A stretch of DNA of 64,000 nt from positions 3,584,537 to 3,648,536 of the forward strand of contig OZ260083.1 in NCBI GenBank assembly GCA_965284435.1, in the 5' to 3' direction. Shown piece by piece: positions 26,470 to 35,524 of the stretch. Source of the stretch: CAIYZT01 sp947461435 (GTDB lineage: Bacteria > Pseudomonadota > Alphaproteobacteria > Rhodobacterales > Rhodobacteraceae). Position 1 is the stretch's first letter; each line of letters starts with the position of its first letter. The position numbers and the translations under genes are program-made. The notes below the pieces were generated by a model, which made no database searches, was not told the DNA's origin, and was given only the letters and a program-made list of their open reading frames with translations.

Positions 26470-26955
26470 ATGCCCAACACCGACCCCCATCTTGTGCCAG
26501 ACGCGGCGGCCCGTGCCCTTGCGCAAGATCTGTTGCGCCTTCCTCACGCGGCCCTTGCTTGGAGCGATCCTGCAACCGGAACGCCGGGCATCAGCCGCAT
26601 CGCCTTTGGCTTGGGGCCGCAGAGGGGGCCAATGTCCTTGATCTCGTCCCTTGCGCCGCATTTCGCGGCGTTGCTGGCGCATCCTGACTGCGCAGTGATG
26701 CTGGGCGAGGCAAAGGCACAGGGCGATCCCTTGGCCCACCCGCGCCTGATGATCCGCGCAAAGGCACAGTTTGTCGCGCCCGATGACCCCGAACGTTCGG
26801 CGCTGCGCGCACATTGGTTAAAGGACCACCCAAAGGCGGCCCTTTACATCGACTTTACCGATTTCGCCCTTGTTCGCCTGCATCCCCTCTCGGCCTTGTT
26901 GAACGCCGGATTCGCCAAGGCCTATCGCCTGACGGCGCAGGATCTGGCCCTTTAA
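26470..26955 (+). CDS. HugZ/pyridoxamine 5'-phosphate oxidase-like FMN-binding protein
   Basis: A 161-residue split-barrel protein. ALAWSDPATGTPGISRIAFGL, LISSLAPHFAALLAHPDCAVMLGE and GDPLAHPRLMIRAKAQFV are typical of the PNPOx-like heme-utilisation (HugZ) family, which binds FMN or heme. It lacks the C-terminal DUF2470 domain of longer HugZ proteins. It starts at ATG 26470; a GTG at 26446 is possible. Its stop overlaps the stop of the convergent beta-helix gene by 4 bases. The function in this genome is not evident. Confidence 0.8.
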   Translation: MPNTDPHLVPDAAARALAQDLLRLPHAALAWSDPATGTPGISRIAFGLGPQRGPMSLISSLAPHFAALLAHPDCAVMLGEAKAQGDPLAHPRLMIRAKAQFVAPDDPERSALRAHWLKDHPKAALYIDFTDFALVRLHPLSALLNAGFAKAYRLTAQDLAL

Positions 26956-29243
26956 ACCGGATTGTCGCAGCGCAGGGTGACCCAGGCCGTTCCCGTCACA
27001 GGCGAGGGAAACCGCAACTGCACAAAGGCCCCGCCCGCGCCCTGTTCATTCACCGTGTAGGGCATGAAGAATTGATTGGCGTTCGAGGTGTTCTTCAGCG
27101 GCCCTTCAAACGTGATCGCCTCGACATTGCGGGCCCGGGATCCGAAGGGCAAGTAGTCCGATGAATCCACCGTCCAGGTGTCTGCGGCGGTGTTCTGATC
27201 ATGCTCGATCATGATCGGGCTGCTTGTCGGCTGCGTGACACCGTTAAAGCTGTTGGCTTCAAAGGTGACATTCTTGAAGCTGGTATAGGACAGGGTGGCA
27301 TGGGTGGTGTCCACCGCTTCGACCCGGTCGATATTGCCGTTCAAGGTGCGAAAGACATTCCCGATCACGCTGAGCCCCTGAATGGAATGATCGTCGCCAT
27401 AAGGTTTGATCATGATCCAGCGGAACCCGGGCGCGACCGAATTGCAGGTAAAGGTATTGCCGGTGATGGTTAACCCGCCAAAGGTGAATTCAGACACAAA
27501 ATCAGGCGCGTTATCATGTTCATTGCCCCATTCAATGGTGCAATTGTCGATGTAATTTCCGGTGATGAAGATCTTGCAACTCGGCTCTGTCAGGATGATG
27601 CCGCCGCGCCGCACGCCGGATGTTGTATCATCACCCTGAAAGAAATGGTTGCCGACAAACATGTGCCCAGCGCCAGCGGCAACAACGGTGTTGCCCCACC
27701 GCACAGCGCGATTGTGCCGGATCTTGGCATCATTGGCGTTCAGGTTCATCAAGATCGAGGTGCGATTTTGCGCCGGAACATCCATGTCCGGTGACAGGCA
27801 TTCGCAGTTTAGAACGTGCAGATCCTGACAGCCTTTGTAAATTGAGGTGATCCCCTTGTCCTTGGGCCGGTTGATCACCGTGTCTTGAATCACAAATCTT
27901 TGGCCTTCCTTGGCCAGCATGATGCAGCTTCCAAAACCGCCACCTTGCAATTCAAGATCTTTCAGTTCGAATTTCGACAGCTCGTCAAAGCCAGAAAAAT
28001 CCAGCATGTATTTGTGCCGGGTGAAGGTATAGCTGCGATTGCTGATGGTGCCGCCCCACAGGGGCTGCGACAGATCGATCGTACCGGCCGACACGTTTTT
28101 GGCCCGAACATAAACCTCACGGCCAACGCCCGTTCCGCTGATCCGCGCGCCGATAGGAATGGCGCTGACGTTGGTGACATTGGTCAGGCGCCCCGAGGTT
28201 GCGGTGTTGTAGCTGGCCGTTGATGTGACAACGGTGTTTGCCCAAGGCGATCCGGTCAGGGCGGCGATCTGGCCGTTCGACAGAACGCGCCGCTGTGCAA
28301 AGGTCGTCAGCCCCGCCAGCGCCGCCACATCGATGGGGTCGGTCAATTCGATCCGCCGACCATTCAGGTTCAATTCCACATGATCGGTGAAATAGAACAG
28401 GGCCTGCAGCGCCTTCTTGAAACCTTCCAGCTCATTGCCCATGGCCGCGGTGTAATTGGCCAGATCATAGTTGCGCGTCAGGGCCAGACGCGTGGCGCTG
28501 GCCATCACCAGCGTGCCTTCGAACTGCACCGGGTTGTCGATGGTCAGATTTGATCCGATGAAATAGCTTCCTGGCGGCACGATCACCCGCTTGCCATTGG
28601 CGGCGACATCGGCCGCATCAAAAGCCGCCTTGTCATCGGCAACCCCGTTGCCAATGGCGCCGTAGTCGCGCACATCGACCCAGTCGAACTGCACGGAATG
28701 AAAGATAGACGAAACATCTTCGATCACGATGTCATCTATCCGCACGACGCCGCCGTTCGACCCGGTCAGATCCAGCCCGAAATGGCCCAGAACCGGCGCA
28801 GTTCCCCAGACCATATCCACCCCGGTGCGATTGCCCGACCCGATGATGGCTTTGATGGTGACAACCTCTCCATAGGTGGTCAGCGCAAACGACGGGCCAC
28901 TCTGGTCGGCCGCGGTCACGTTGGCCGCCGATGCGCTGCCGGCCCAGCCCGCGATTCGGACCGACGGGAAAGCCCCGGACAAGACCTTTATCTTCACCGT
29001 GACTTGCAGATACAGGCCCGGCTGAAAGGGAATATCCTGAAAACAGCGCAGCTTTTGCGTCGAAGAGGTCTTTTCCAGCTCCAGACAGCCGCCAAAATCC
29101 TGATCATTGGGCACATAGGCCGCATTGGGCTGCCCCAGATACGACCCTTGGCCCGTCAACCCGTCTTCACGAGACCACAGATTGAGCCCCTGAGAGAACT
29201 TTGGCGGCATCAAAGCCAGCCCTTCGGTAATCGCCTTGTTCAT
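26952..29243 (-). CDS. Right-handed beta-helix protein resembling GTA head-spike/glycosyl hydrolase 28-related proteins
   Basis: A 763-residue protein. The N-terminal 190 residues form a carbohydrate-binding-like beta domain (NLWSREDG, DQDFGGCLELEKT, PSVRIAGWAG, GHFGLDLTGSNGGVVRIDDIVIED). Then VDVRDYGAIGNGVADDKAAFDAAD is the pectate-lyase-3 style opening of a beta-helix, and many short turns with asparagine ladders follow (ITGNYIDNC, ITGNTFTC, VIGNVFR). There is no signal peptide. The MNKAITEGLALMPP start resembles Rhodobacterales proteins like the GhsA/GhsB head spikes of the gene transfer agent as I recall them. No other phage gene is near, which fits the unlinked position of spike genes in Rhodobacter capsulatus. 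The family link is inference. Confidence 0.72.
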   Translation of the reverse strand: MNKAITEGLALMPPKFSQGLNLWSREDGLTGQGSYLGQPNAAYVPNDQDFGGCLELEKTSSTQKLRCFQDIPFQPGLYLQVTVKIKVLSGAFPSVRIAGWAGSASAANVTAADQSGPSFALTTYGEVVTIKAIIGSGNRTGVDMVWGTAPVLGHFGLDLTGSNGGVVRIDDIVIEDVSSIFHSVQFDWVDVRDYGAIGNGVADDKAAFDAADVAANGKRVIVPPGSYFIGSNLTIDNPVQFEGTLVMASATRLALTRNYDLANYTAAMGNELEGFKKALQALFYFTDHVELNLNGRRIELTDPIDVAALAGLTTFAQRRVLSNGQIAALTGSPWANTVVTSTASYNTATSGRLTNVTNVSAIPIGARISGTGVGREVYVRAKNVSAGTIDLSQPLWGGTISNRSYTFTRHKYMLDFSGFDELSKFELKDLELQGGGFGSCIMLAKEGQRFVIQDTVINRPKDKGITSIYKGCQDLHVLNCECLSPDMDVPAQNRTSILMNLNANDAKIRHNRAVRWGNTVVAAGAGHMFVGNHFFQGDDTTSGVRRGGIILTEPSCKIFITGNYIDNCTIEWGNEHDNAPDFVSEFTFGGLTITGNTFTCNSVAPGFRWIMIKPYGDDHSIQGLSVIGNVFRTLNGNIDRVEAVDTTHATLSYTSFKNVTFEANSFNGVTQPTSSPIMIEHDQNTAADTWTVDSSDYLPFGSRARNVEAITFEGPLKNTSNANQFFMPYTVNEQGAGGAFVQLRFPSPVTGTAWVTLRCDNPV

Positions 29244-29375
29244 GCGCCACGCCCCGCGTTGAATGACACGCCTCCGGGCCGGCACAGGCCGCCCGTTGCG
29301 CCTTCATCGTTACGCGGGCCGGGGTTAAGCCAAGGTCAAGCCGGCGCGCGCACCGAGGCGCGGGCCGGCAACACC

Positions 29376-29771
29376 TCAGGCCCCGACATCGGGCTGCGTC
29401 ACCAGATCAACACCGTTGATCTTCCATCCCTCTTCGGTTTCAACCATCTGATAATCCAGCATATAGCCGCGCCCTTGCCCATCGCGCAGCAAAACGCGCT
29501 GATACAGGCGACCGGCAATCTCGCGCAGGTCAAGCATCTGCACATCGGCCGGTCGGTACACCATCGGATAGCCCGATTGCACCATGGCCCCAAAATTTTC
29601 CGGAGTGCCAAACAGGCCCTGAATCGTGGGCGAGGCAAAACTGAAGGCCGCTGCAAAATCATCGGCCTGAAACGCCTCGATTTGAGAGGTGATGGTAGAT
29701 TGGATGGGGGCCTCTTGGGCCAAAGCGGGCCAAGCGGCCAGCAGCGTCAAGGTCAGGGCAGGCAGGCGCAT
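29376..29771 (-). CDS. DUF4864 family exported protein
   Basis: A 131-residue protein with a signal peptide (MRLPALTLTLLAAWPALA, residues 1-18) and an NTF2-like domain (IQSTITSQIEAFQADDFAAAFSFASPTIQ, then YQMVETEEGWKINGVDLV). It matches the small periplasmic DUF4864 family, of unknown role. AAGGAG seven bases before the ATG at 29771 fixes the start. It lies downstream of the RsmC-like gene on the same strand by 71 bases. Confidence 0.85.
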   Translation of the reverse strand: MRLPALTLTLLAAWPALAQEAPIQSTITSQIEAFQADDFAAAFSFASPTIQGLFGTPENFGAMVQSGYPMVYRPADVQMLDLREIAGRLYQRVLLRDGQGRGYMLDYQMVETEEGWKINGVDLVTQPDVGA

Positions 29772-29842
29772 GTCTTCGCTCCTTCTGGACAGAAGCAAAG
29801 GGTAATCTCAATTGAACGCCTGACAAATCCTTTTGGCGCAGA

Positions 29843-30847
29843 TCACGATTTCTTGTCGCTGCGCCCCGGTTTTTTCGGCCCTTCGGCCCGCAAGATGCGA
29901 AAGGCGCCATCGCCGCCCACATCTTCAACCTTGTGGAACAACTCTGCCAGCAGGGGCCCATAGGGCAGATGCCGGTTCGCCACCATCCACAATTGGCCAT
30001 CCGGCGTCAGGCCCCGGTGCGCCGCGCGGATGAAGGCCATGCCAAGCGCTGGCTCTGCCTCTCGCGTGACATGGAAGGGCGGGTTCATCACGGCCCCGCT
30101 CCAATTCTTGGGCGGTTTGTAGGTCGTGGCATCTTCCCACAGGAACCGCGCGCGATCATCGGGCACATTCTTGCGGGCACAGTCCAGCGCGCGGGAATCT
30201 GCCTCGATCAAATCCAAGCTTTTGACCCCCTCGCGCGCCAGAACCGCCCGCGACAGATACCCCCAACCTGCACCAAAATCGACCATATGGGCAGGCAATT
30301 TGGCCGGCAAAGCCTGAACCAGCAAAAGGGAGCCGCGATCAGCCCCATCGGCGGAAAACACACCGGGCATCGTCCAGAAGGCATCGGCAATTTCCGTATC
30401 CCGGTCGGCCCAATCCTCGGGCAGCGCGGCCTTGTCCAGAACGATCAATTTACCATGCGCTTTGGACAGAACTTCGCCCATCGACAAGCCCAAGGCCTTC
30501 AGATCCTTCAGAACCGATTCGATCCCGTCCGTCTTTTGGCCATCCAGCACCATCTGCCCGCCGGGGGCCAGCGCGACCATGGCCCGGTGCATCAGCGCAT
30601 AGGCAAGCGGTTTGGCGCGCGGCAAACAGACCAGCGCCAAGGCGTCCGGTCCTTCGCCGCCCATACGATATCCTTGCAGCGCAAAGCTGGCATGATCGGG
30701 CTTGAACGGCGTCACGACCCGCACCTGCCCCTGCGGCAGAACCGACAGGTCATCGCCCGCCACAGGATGATACACCGCGATCTGCCCGGTTTGGGGCAGC
30801 CGCATCACGCCGGTGTCCAGCGCCATTTCCAATCTTGCAGATCTCAT
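29843..30847 (-). CDS. RsmC-like rRNA guanine-N2 methyltransferase
   Basis: A 334-residue class I SAM methyltransferase with a degenerate N-terminal copy and a catalytic C-terminal half, the RsmC/RlmG layout. VDFGAGWGYLSRAVL (about 190-204) is the SAM site. SGAVMNPPFHVTREAEP carries the NPPF motif used to flip guanine. RsmC modifies G1207 of 16S rRNA; RlmG acts on 23S, so the target is a family inference. It begins 18 bases after the clpS stop, so the two are co-transcribed. Confidence 0.85.
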   Translation of the reverse strand: MRSARLEMALDTGVMRLPQTGQIAVYHPVAGDDLSVLPQGQVRVVTPFKPDHASFALQGYRMGGEGPDALALVCLPRAKPLAYALMHRAMVALAPGGQMVLDGQKTDGIESVLKDLKALGLSMGEVLSKAHGKLIVLDKAALPEDWADRDTEIADAFWTMPGVFSADGADRGSLLLVQALPAKLPAHMVDFGAGWGYLSRAVLAREGVKSLDLIEADSRALDCARKNVPDDRARFLWEDATTYKPPKNWSGAVMNPPFHVTREAEPALGMAFIRAAHRGLTPDGQLWMVANRHLPYGPLLAELFHKVEDVGGDGAFRILRAEGPKKPGRSDKKS

Positions 30848-30865
30848 GAGTCCGGCCCTTGGGGC

Positions 30866-31222
30866 CTATTCCTTTTCCATGGTGCATTGCAGCGGATGCT
30901 GGTGCCGCCGGGCGAAATCCATCACCTGCGCCACCTTGGTTTCCGCAATCTCTGCCGAAAACACCCCAACCACCGCCAGCCCCTTCTTGTGAACCGTCAG
31001 CATAATCTCGAACGACTGGGCGTGGTTCAGGCCAAAAAACCGCTCCAACACGTGGACCACGAATTCCATTGGCGTATAGTCGTCATTCAGAAGCATGACC
31101 TTGTACAAAGGCGGCCGCTGCGTGCGCGTGACAGTTTTTGTCAACAGACCCGTATCGTTCCCCGGCGCGCCAGGCTTATCGCTCATCTGTAAAGACATCA
31201 TATTGGCCAAAAGCCACTCCAT
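30866..31222 (-). CDS. clpS: ATP-dependent Clp protease adaptor ClpS
   Basis: The adaptor that hands N-degron substrates to ClpAP. LYKVMLLNDDYTPMEFVVHVLERFFGL contains the NDDYT motif and the substrate-pocket helix, and GLAVVGVFSAEIAETKV and PLQCTMEKE are typical endings. Several in-frame starts exist: 31222 (MEWLLANMM), 31201 and 31186 (MSDKPGAPG). GAGGG sits eight bases before 31222, which favours it, but the conserved part starts after 31186. The gene precedes the RsmC-like methyltransferase. Confidence 0.94.
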   Translation of the reverse strand: MEWLLANMMSLQMSDKPGAPGNDTGLLTKTVTRTQRPPLYKVMLLNDDYTPMEFVVHVLERFFGLNHAQSFEIMLTVHKKGLAVVGVFSAEIAETKVAQVMDFARRHQHPLQCTMEKE

Positions 31223-31330
31223 CAAGATTCCCTCGGAATATAGCGCAAACTGGCGTGGGGAAAAGTCAAATGCGCTTGGTTGCCGAATCTGGCTGATTGC
31301 GGCAGGTCTAGCACCATAATGGAGGTGTGC

Positions 31331-32038
31331 ATGCAGGCCCTGACCCTGATCGCTTTTGATGCCGACGACACGTTGTGGCAAAACGAAACCCAGTTTCGAA
31401 TGACCCAATCGCGGATCGAGTCGCTGTTGGCGGATTTCACCGATCCGGCGCAATTGCATGACCGCCTGTTGGCCGCCGAACGGCGCAACCTTGGTCACTA
31501 TGGCTTTGGCGTCAAAGGCTTCATGCTGTCGATGATCGAAACCGCCATCGAGGTGACCGAGGGGCGGGTCGAGGCGCGCATCATTGCAGAGATTCTGGCC
31601 GCCGGGCGCGAAATGCTGGAACTCCCGGTCGATCTGTTGCCCCATGCAGAGGCGACGGTGCGAACCATGGCGCAAACCCATCAGGTGATCGTGATCACCA
31701 AGGGCGATCTTTTGGATCAGGAACGAAAGATCGCGCAGTCGGGGCTGGGCGAGGTTTTTCACGGTGTCGAGATTGTTTCAAACAAGACCGACGCCGCCTA
31801 TTCCGCCATCTTCACCCGCCATGGTCATCGCCCGGAATCGTGCATGATGGTGGGCAATTCGATGAAATCCGATGTGCTTCCGGCCATCGCGGCCGGGGCC
31901 CATGGTGTGCATGTTCCCCATGGTCTGACATGGGAGTTGGAGCGGGCCAACCCGCCCCCCCCCTCGCCGCGATTTCACACAATCACCGATCTGTCAGCCC
32001 TGCCAGACCTGGTAAACAACCTGAATGGACCACTATAG
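31331..32038 (+). CDS. HAD family hydrolase
   Basis: A 235-residue HAD phosphatase. IAFDADDTLW (Asp10 nucleophile, Asp12 acid), VIVITKGD (motif II) and NKTD...MVGNSMKSDVLPAIAAGA (motifs III and IV) are present. A helical cap lies between. GGAGG five bases before the ATG at 31331 decides the start. It is divergent from clpS across 108 bases and upstream of a terminator. The physiological phosphoester is unknown. Confidence 0.9.
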   Translation: MQALTLIAFDADDTLWQNETQFRMTQSRIESLLADFTDPAQLHDRLLAAERRNLGHYGFGVKGFMLSMIETAIEVTEGRVEARIIAEILAAGREMLELPVDLLPHAEATVRTMAQTHQVIVITKGDLLDQERKIAQSGLGEVFHGVEIVSNKTDAAYSAIFTRHGHRPESCMMVGNSMKSDVLPAIAAGAHGVHVPHGLTWELERANPPPPSPRFHTITDLSALPDLVNNLNGPL

Positions 32039-32110
32039 ATAGACGGTGATCGCCTACTTACCGCTATATCTGCGCACCGCCTTGGGGGTGCGGCAGTTTA
32101 GCCGCGCCAC

Positions 32111-32137
32111 AAAACCCCTTGAATCTAGGGGGTTTTC
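32111..32137 (+). terminator. Rho-independent terminator after the HAD gene
   Basis: AAAACCCC (32111-32118) and GGGGTTTT (32129-32136) form a perfect 8-base stem with a ten-base loop and a short T run. It separates the HAD gene from the carboxypeptidase gene. A smaller GC stem (CGCACC/GGTGCG) precedes it at about 32073-32092. Confidence 0.8.
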
Positions 32138-32221
32138 TGAAATCATGACCTGTGTTAGCGTCGAACCGAGCAGACAAGTGACCGCATAAAAATAGCGGCG
32201 CAAATCGACGAGGCAGGTATT

Positions 32222-33982
32222 TTGGCAAACCTTCTGGGGCATTATGTCCGATATGTTCTATTGGTCATCAGCTTTGGTCTGATTTCCGCATGCTCGCAGC
32301 CGCAATCTGCCGGCGCGGTTCCCTATGCGGCCTATGTGATGGATGCGCGGACAGGCGAAACCCTTTTTGCCGAAAATGCCGATACACGTCTGCACCCCGC
32401 ATCCCTGACCAAAATGATGACCCTGTACATCACCTTCCAAGAGATCGAAAAGGGCAACCTTTCCTTGGATACGATGATCACGATTTCGGCCAATGCCGCC
32501 GCGCAGCCGCCCTCGCGGTTGGGGTTGAAAACCGGCCAGAAAATCGCCCTGCGCTATCTGATCCGGGCCGCCGCCGTAAAGTCGGCCAATGATGCCGCCG
32601 CAGCCATTGGCGACGCGATCAGCGGAAGCCCGGCGAAATTCGGCGAACGCATGACAAAGACGGCCAAGGCGCTTGGCATGAAGAACACAACCTTCAAGAA
32701 TGCCAACGGTCTGACGGCCAAGGGCCATCTGTCGACCGCCCATGACATGTCTATCCTTGGCCGCCACCTGTTTTATGATTTCCCCCAATATTACAACATC
32801 TTCTCGCGCCGATCCACCGATGCGGGGCTTGCAACCGTCAACAACACCAACCGCCGATTTCTGGATGCCTACAAGGGCGCTGACGGGATCAAGACGGGCT
32901 ATACGGATGCCGCCGGCTTCAACCTGACGGCCAGCGCCGAGCGCGATGGCGTGCGGATCATCGCGACGGTTTTTGGCGGAAAATCCACGGCCGATCGCAA
33001 TGCGAAAATGGCGAAACTGTTGGATCTTGGTTTTGCCAAAGCGCCCGCCAACGCCCAGACCAATGCCCCCGAAGCCCCGGTCATGGAGGGGGCGGATGAT
33101 GAGATGTTGGTCAGCCAAGTGGATGAATCCTTGCCCGAAGTCGAAGGCGGCGCGGGTAAGACCCTGCGCGTTGCGATGAACCCTACCAGTTCGCCGCGGC
33201 CGCTTGCCCGGCCAAGTCTGGAAGATGCCAATGCAGCGGCGACTGTCGTGGCCGGTCTGGACGCCGGAATAGATGCCGCGCTAAACGAAGCCACCACCCC
33301 GCCGCCAGAACCGGGCACCTTGGAATTTCAGGCCGCGGCCTTGACCGGACAAGCCCAGACACCTGCACAGGCGGCAGAAGGCACGCCCGACGATGCCCTT
33401 GTGGATACCGCCGGGATCGCGGCCGCGCTGGCCGAAGCCGGGGTTGAAATCGCGCTGGCGGACGAAGAACCAAAGGGATTGACCGTCACCGCCGCCGCCA
33501 ATGTGCAGCCCGTGAAGCTGGTCGCAGCCCCGCGCCCGCAAAAACGCAATAAACCCATCTATGACAACACGGCGGCCGAAACCCTGTCTGCCGCTGCCGA
33601 TGTGACCCCGGTTATCGATATGGCCGCAACGTCAGAACCCCCGGCAGAGCCCGTGGTCGGCGACGAAACCGTCGAACTTGTCATGGCCCAAGCAGAGCCC
33701 CAGACCACCGCCGAGCCGCAGGTCGTCACCCGCGTTTCCACTTCGGGCGGGCGGCAGTTTGGCATCAATGTTGGCAGCTTTCCGACCTCTTATGACGCCG
33801 AACGCATGCTTTTGCAGGTGCAATTGCGTGAAAGTGCCACCCTGGCCCTGGGATTGCGCAAGGTTGTGCAACGCAAGGGCGGATGGGAAGCCAACTTTAT
33901 GGGCCTCACCGAAGACGAAGCGGCCTTGGCCTGCCGCAAGTTGATCGCCCGCAATATCGAATGTGGAACGATCGGGTCGTGA
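32222..33982 (+). CDS. D-alanyl-D-alanine carboxypeptidase lipoprotein with SPOR domain
   Basis: A 586-residue penicillin-binding protein of the DacA/DacC class. Ser61-Leu-Thr-Lys64 is the acylation motif, Ser121-Ala-Asn123 the second and Lys224-Thr-Gly the third. It trims the terminal D-Ala of stem peptides. The N-terminus is a signal ending LISAC, so Cys24 may be lipidated instead of the usual C-terminal amphipathic anchor. A long Ala/Pro/Glu-rich linker (about 265-500) leads to a SPOR domain (GRQFGINVGSFPTSYDAERM onward) that binds denuded glycan at the septum. No in-frame ATG precedes the lipobox, so the start is TTG 32222, with GAGGCAGG upstream. The stop overlaps the next start (GTGA). 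Confidence 0.9.
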   Translation: MANLLGHYVRYVLLVISFGLISACSQPQSAGAVPYAAYVMDARTGETLFAENADTRLHPASLTKMMTLYITFQEIEKGNLSLDTMITISANAAAQPPSRLGLKTGQKIALRYLIRAAAVKSANDAAAAIGDAISGSPAKFGERMTKTAKALGMKNTTFKNANGLTAKGHLSTAHDMSILGRHLFYDFPQYYNIFSRRSTDAGLATVNNTNRRFLDAYKGADGIKTGYTDAAGFNLTASAERDGVRIIATVFGGKSTADRNAKMAKLLDLGFAKAPANAQTNAPEAPVMEGADDEMLVSQVDESLPEVEGGAGKTLRVAMNPTSSPRPLARPSLEDANAAATVVAGLDAGIDAALNEATTPPPEPGTLEFQAAALTGQAQTPAQAAEGTPDDALVDTAGIAAALAEAGVEIALADEEPKGLTVTAAANVQPVKLVAAPRPQKRNKPIYDNTAAETLSAAADVTPVIDMAATSEPPAEPVVGDETVELVMAQAEPQTTAEPQVVTRVSTSGGRQFGINVGSFPTSYDAERMLLQVQLRESATLALGLRKVVQRKGGWEANFMGLTEDEAALACRKLIARNIECGTIGS

Positions 33983-34662
33983 CCTGGGTCGTCCCACCGC
34001 CCGAACAACCCTTTTTGCCCATCTTGGGTCAAACTGGCAGGTTTGCCGTCCGGCGGATTTACTGCGTTGGGCGCAACTATGCTGAACATGCCCGCGAAAT
34101 GGGGCATGATCCTTTTGCAGAGCCCCCGTTTTTCTTTCAAAAACCGGCAACGGCCCTGGTCCATTCAGGCAGCACCCTGCCCTATCCCCAAGCCACAGCA
34201 GATCTGCACCACGAGGCGGAACTGGTCGTGGCCCTGTCATCAGGCGGCGCGAATCTGACCGAAGATCAGGCTTTGGCTTGCGTTTACGGCTATGCCTGCG
34301 GCAATGATCTGACGCGCCGCGATCTGCAGGCCGCAGCAAAAGCGGCCCGCCGTCCGTGGGACATGGCCAAGGGCTTTGACCACTCGGCAGTGATCGGCGC
34401 GCTGTCGCCGCATCGTGGGGCGTCATGGCCGGACGGACAGATCAGCGCCGCCATAGATGGGACTCTGCGCCAATCCGCACGCTTATCCGACATGATCTGG
34501 CCCGTGGCGTCCCTTTTGGCGCATCTTTCCGCGCTGATTACCCTTGCCCCGGGCGATCTGGTGATGACGGGAACTCCGGCAGGCGTGGGGCCCATCGTAC
34601 GGGGTGAAACCTGCACCGTGCGCATCGACGGTCTGGATCCGGCCAGCGTAACGATCCAATAG
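33979..34662 (+). CDS. Fumarylacetoacetate hydrolase family protein
   Basis: A 227-residue single-domain FAH-fold hydrolase. RRIYCVGRNYAEHAREMG is the N-terminal signature, HHEAELVVALSSG gives the two Glu metal ligands and GYACGNDLTRRDLQ the Asp. GDLVMTGTPAGVGPI closes the site. Relatives include acylpyruvate hydrolase/oxaloacetate decarboxylase (FAHD1 type) and hydroxymuconate isomerases. The GTG start at 33979 overlaps the carboxypeptidase stop and fits the family N-terminus; a frame-compatible ATG upstream is inside that gene. It is distinct from the fahA gene at 37722. Confidence 0.88.
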   Translation: MTWVVPPPEQPFLPILGQTGRFAVRRIYCVGRNYAEHAREMGHDPFAEPPFFFQKPATALVHSGSTLPYPQATADLHHEAELVVALSSGGANLTEDQALACVYGYACGNDLTRRDLQAAAKAARRPWDMAKGFDHSAVIGALSPHRGASWPDGQISAAIDGTLRQSARLSDMIWPVASLLAHLSALITLAPGDLVMTGTPAGVGPIVRGETCTVRIDGLDPASVTIQ

Positions 34663-34739
34663 CGCACCGCAGTTGGCGCAATCGCCCTTGACCGCAAGGC
34701 CGGTTCCGCGCCAAAGCGGATCCACAAAGGGAGGCTGCC

Positions 34740-35432
34740 ATGACCTTTTCACGCCAGATCAAGATTGCCCCGTCCATTCTGTCGGCCGATTTCGCCAATT
34801 TCGGTGCGGAAATTCGCGCACTTGAAGCGCAAGGTGCCGATTGGGTCCATGTCGATGTGATGGATAACCATTTTGTGCCCAACCTCACCTTTGGCCCGGC
34901 CATGTGCAAGGCGATCCGTCCCCATATCAAGACAGTGATGGATGTGCATTTGATGATCTCTCCGGTCGATGCCTTCATCGAAGCCTACGCCGAGGCGGGC
35001 GCTGATGTGATCACCGCCCATCTGGAAGCTGGGGCCCATATCCACCGCACCCTTCAATCCATTCGCGGGACCGGAAAAAAGGCCGGTCTGGCGATCAACC
35101 CAGGCACCGGAATAGACGCCGTGGGGCATCTGTTGGATCTGACAGATCTGATCTGCGTGATGACAGTAAACCCCGGCTTTGGCGGCCAAAAATTCATCTC
35201 CTCGCAGATCGAAAAGATCGGCGCACTGCGTGCGATGATCGGCGATCGGCCCATTCACATCGAAATTGACGGCGGCGTCACCGTGCAAACAGCGCCGCTT
35301 GTTGTGGCCGCGGGCGCCGATATTCTGGTCGCTGGGTCGGCGGTGTTTGCCGGCGGATCTGTTGAAAATCCGGCCCCCTACGGCACCAACATGGCCGCGC
35401 TGCGCCGCGCCGCAGGCCCGGTTCAGGCCTGA
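34740..35432 (+). CDS. rpe: Ribulose-phosphate 3-epimerase
   Basis: A 230-residue TIM barrel enzyme of the pentose phosphate pathway, interconverting ribulose-5-phosphate and xylulose-5-phosphate. KIAPSILSADFANFG, WVHVDVMDNHFVPNLTFGP with the metal His and Asp, DVHLMI, VMTVNPGFGGQKFI and EIDGGVT with the second catalytic Asp are diagnostic. GGAGG precedes the ATG. It is 77 bases after the FAH-family gene. Confidence 0.97.
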   Translation: MTFSRQIKIAPSILSADFANFGAEIRALEAQGADWVHVDVMDNHFVPNLTFGPAMCKAIRPHIKTVMDVHLMISPVDAFIEAYAEAGADVITAHLEAGAHIHRTLQSIRGTGKKAGLAINPGTGIDAVGHLLDLTDLICVMTVNPGFGGQKFISSQIEKIGALRAMIGDRPIHIEIDGGVTVQTAPLVVAAGADILVAGSAVFAGGSVENPAPYGTNMAALRRAAGPVQA

Positions 35433-35462
35433 TTTCTTCCATTTTTGCCCTTGGCGATACTT

Positions 35463-35507
35463 GTGATTGATCTGCCGCATCCAGATCGTTACATTTGCAA
35501 CAATCAC
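35463..35507. promoter_or_regulatory. Inverted repeat upstream of hmgA
   Basis: GTGATTG (35463-35469) is perfectly inverted as CAATCAC (35501-35507), with 31 bases between, directly upstream of the hmgA ribosome site. Its distance suggests two half-sites for one regulator or a loop. The regulator is not in the window. Confidence 0.35.
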
Positions 35508-35524
35508 TCGAATCGAGGTGCCCG

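Noticed and set aside
26952..29243. Remnant prophage
   Set aside because: No integrase, terminase, portal, capsid or tail genes are near; flanking genes are ordinary chromosomal ones with tight spacing.
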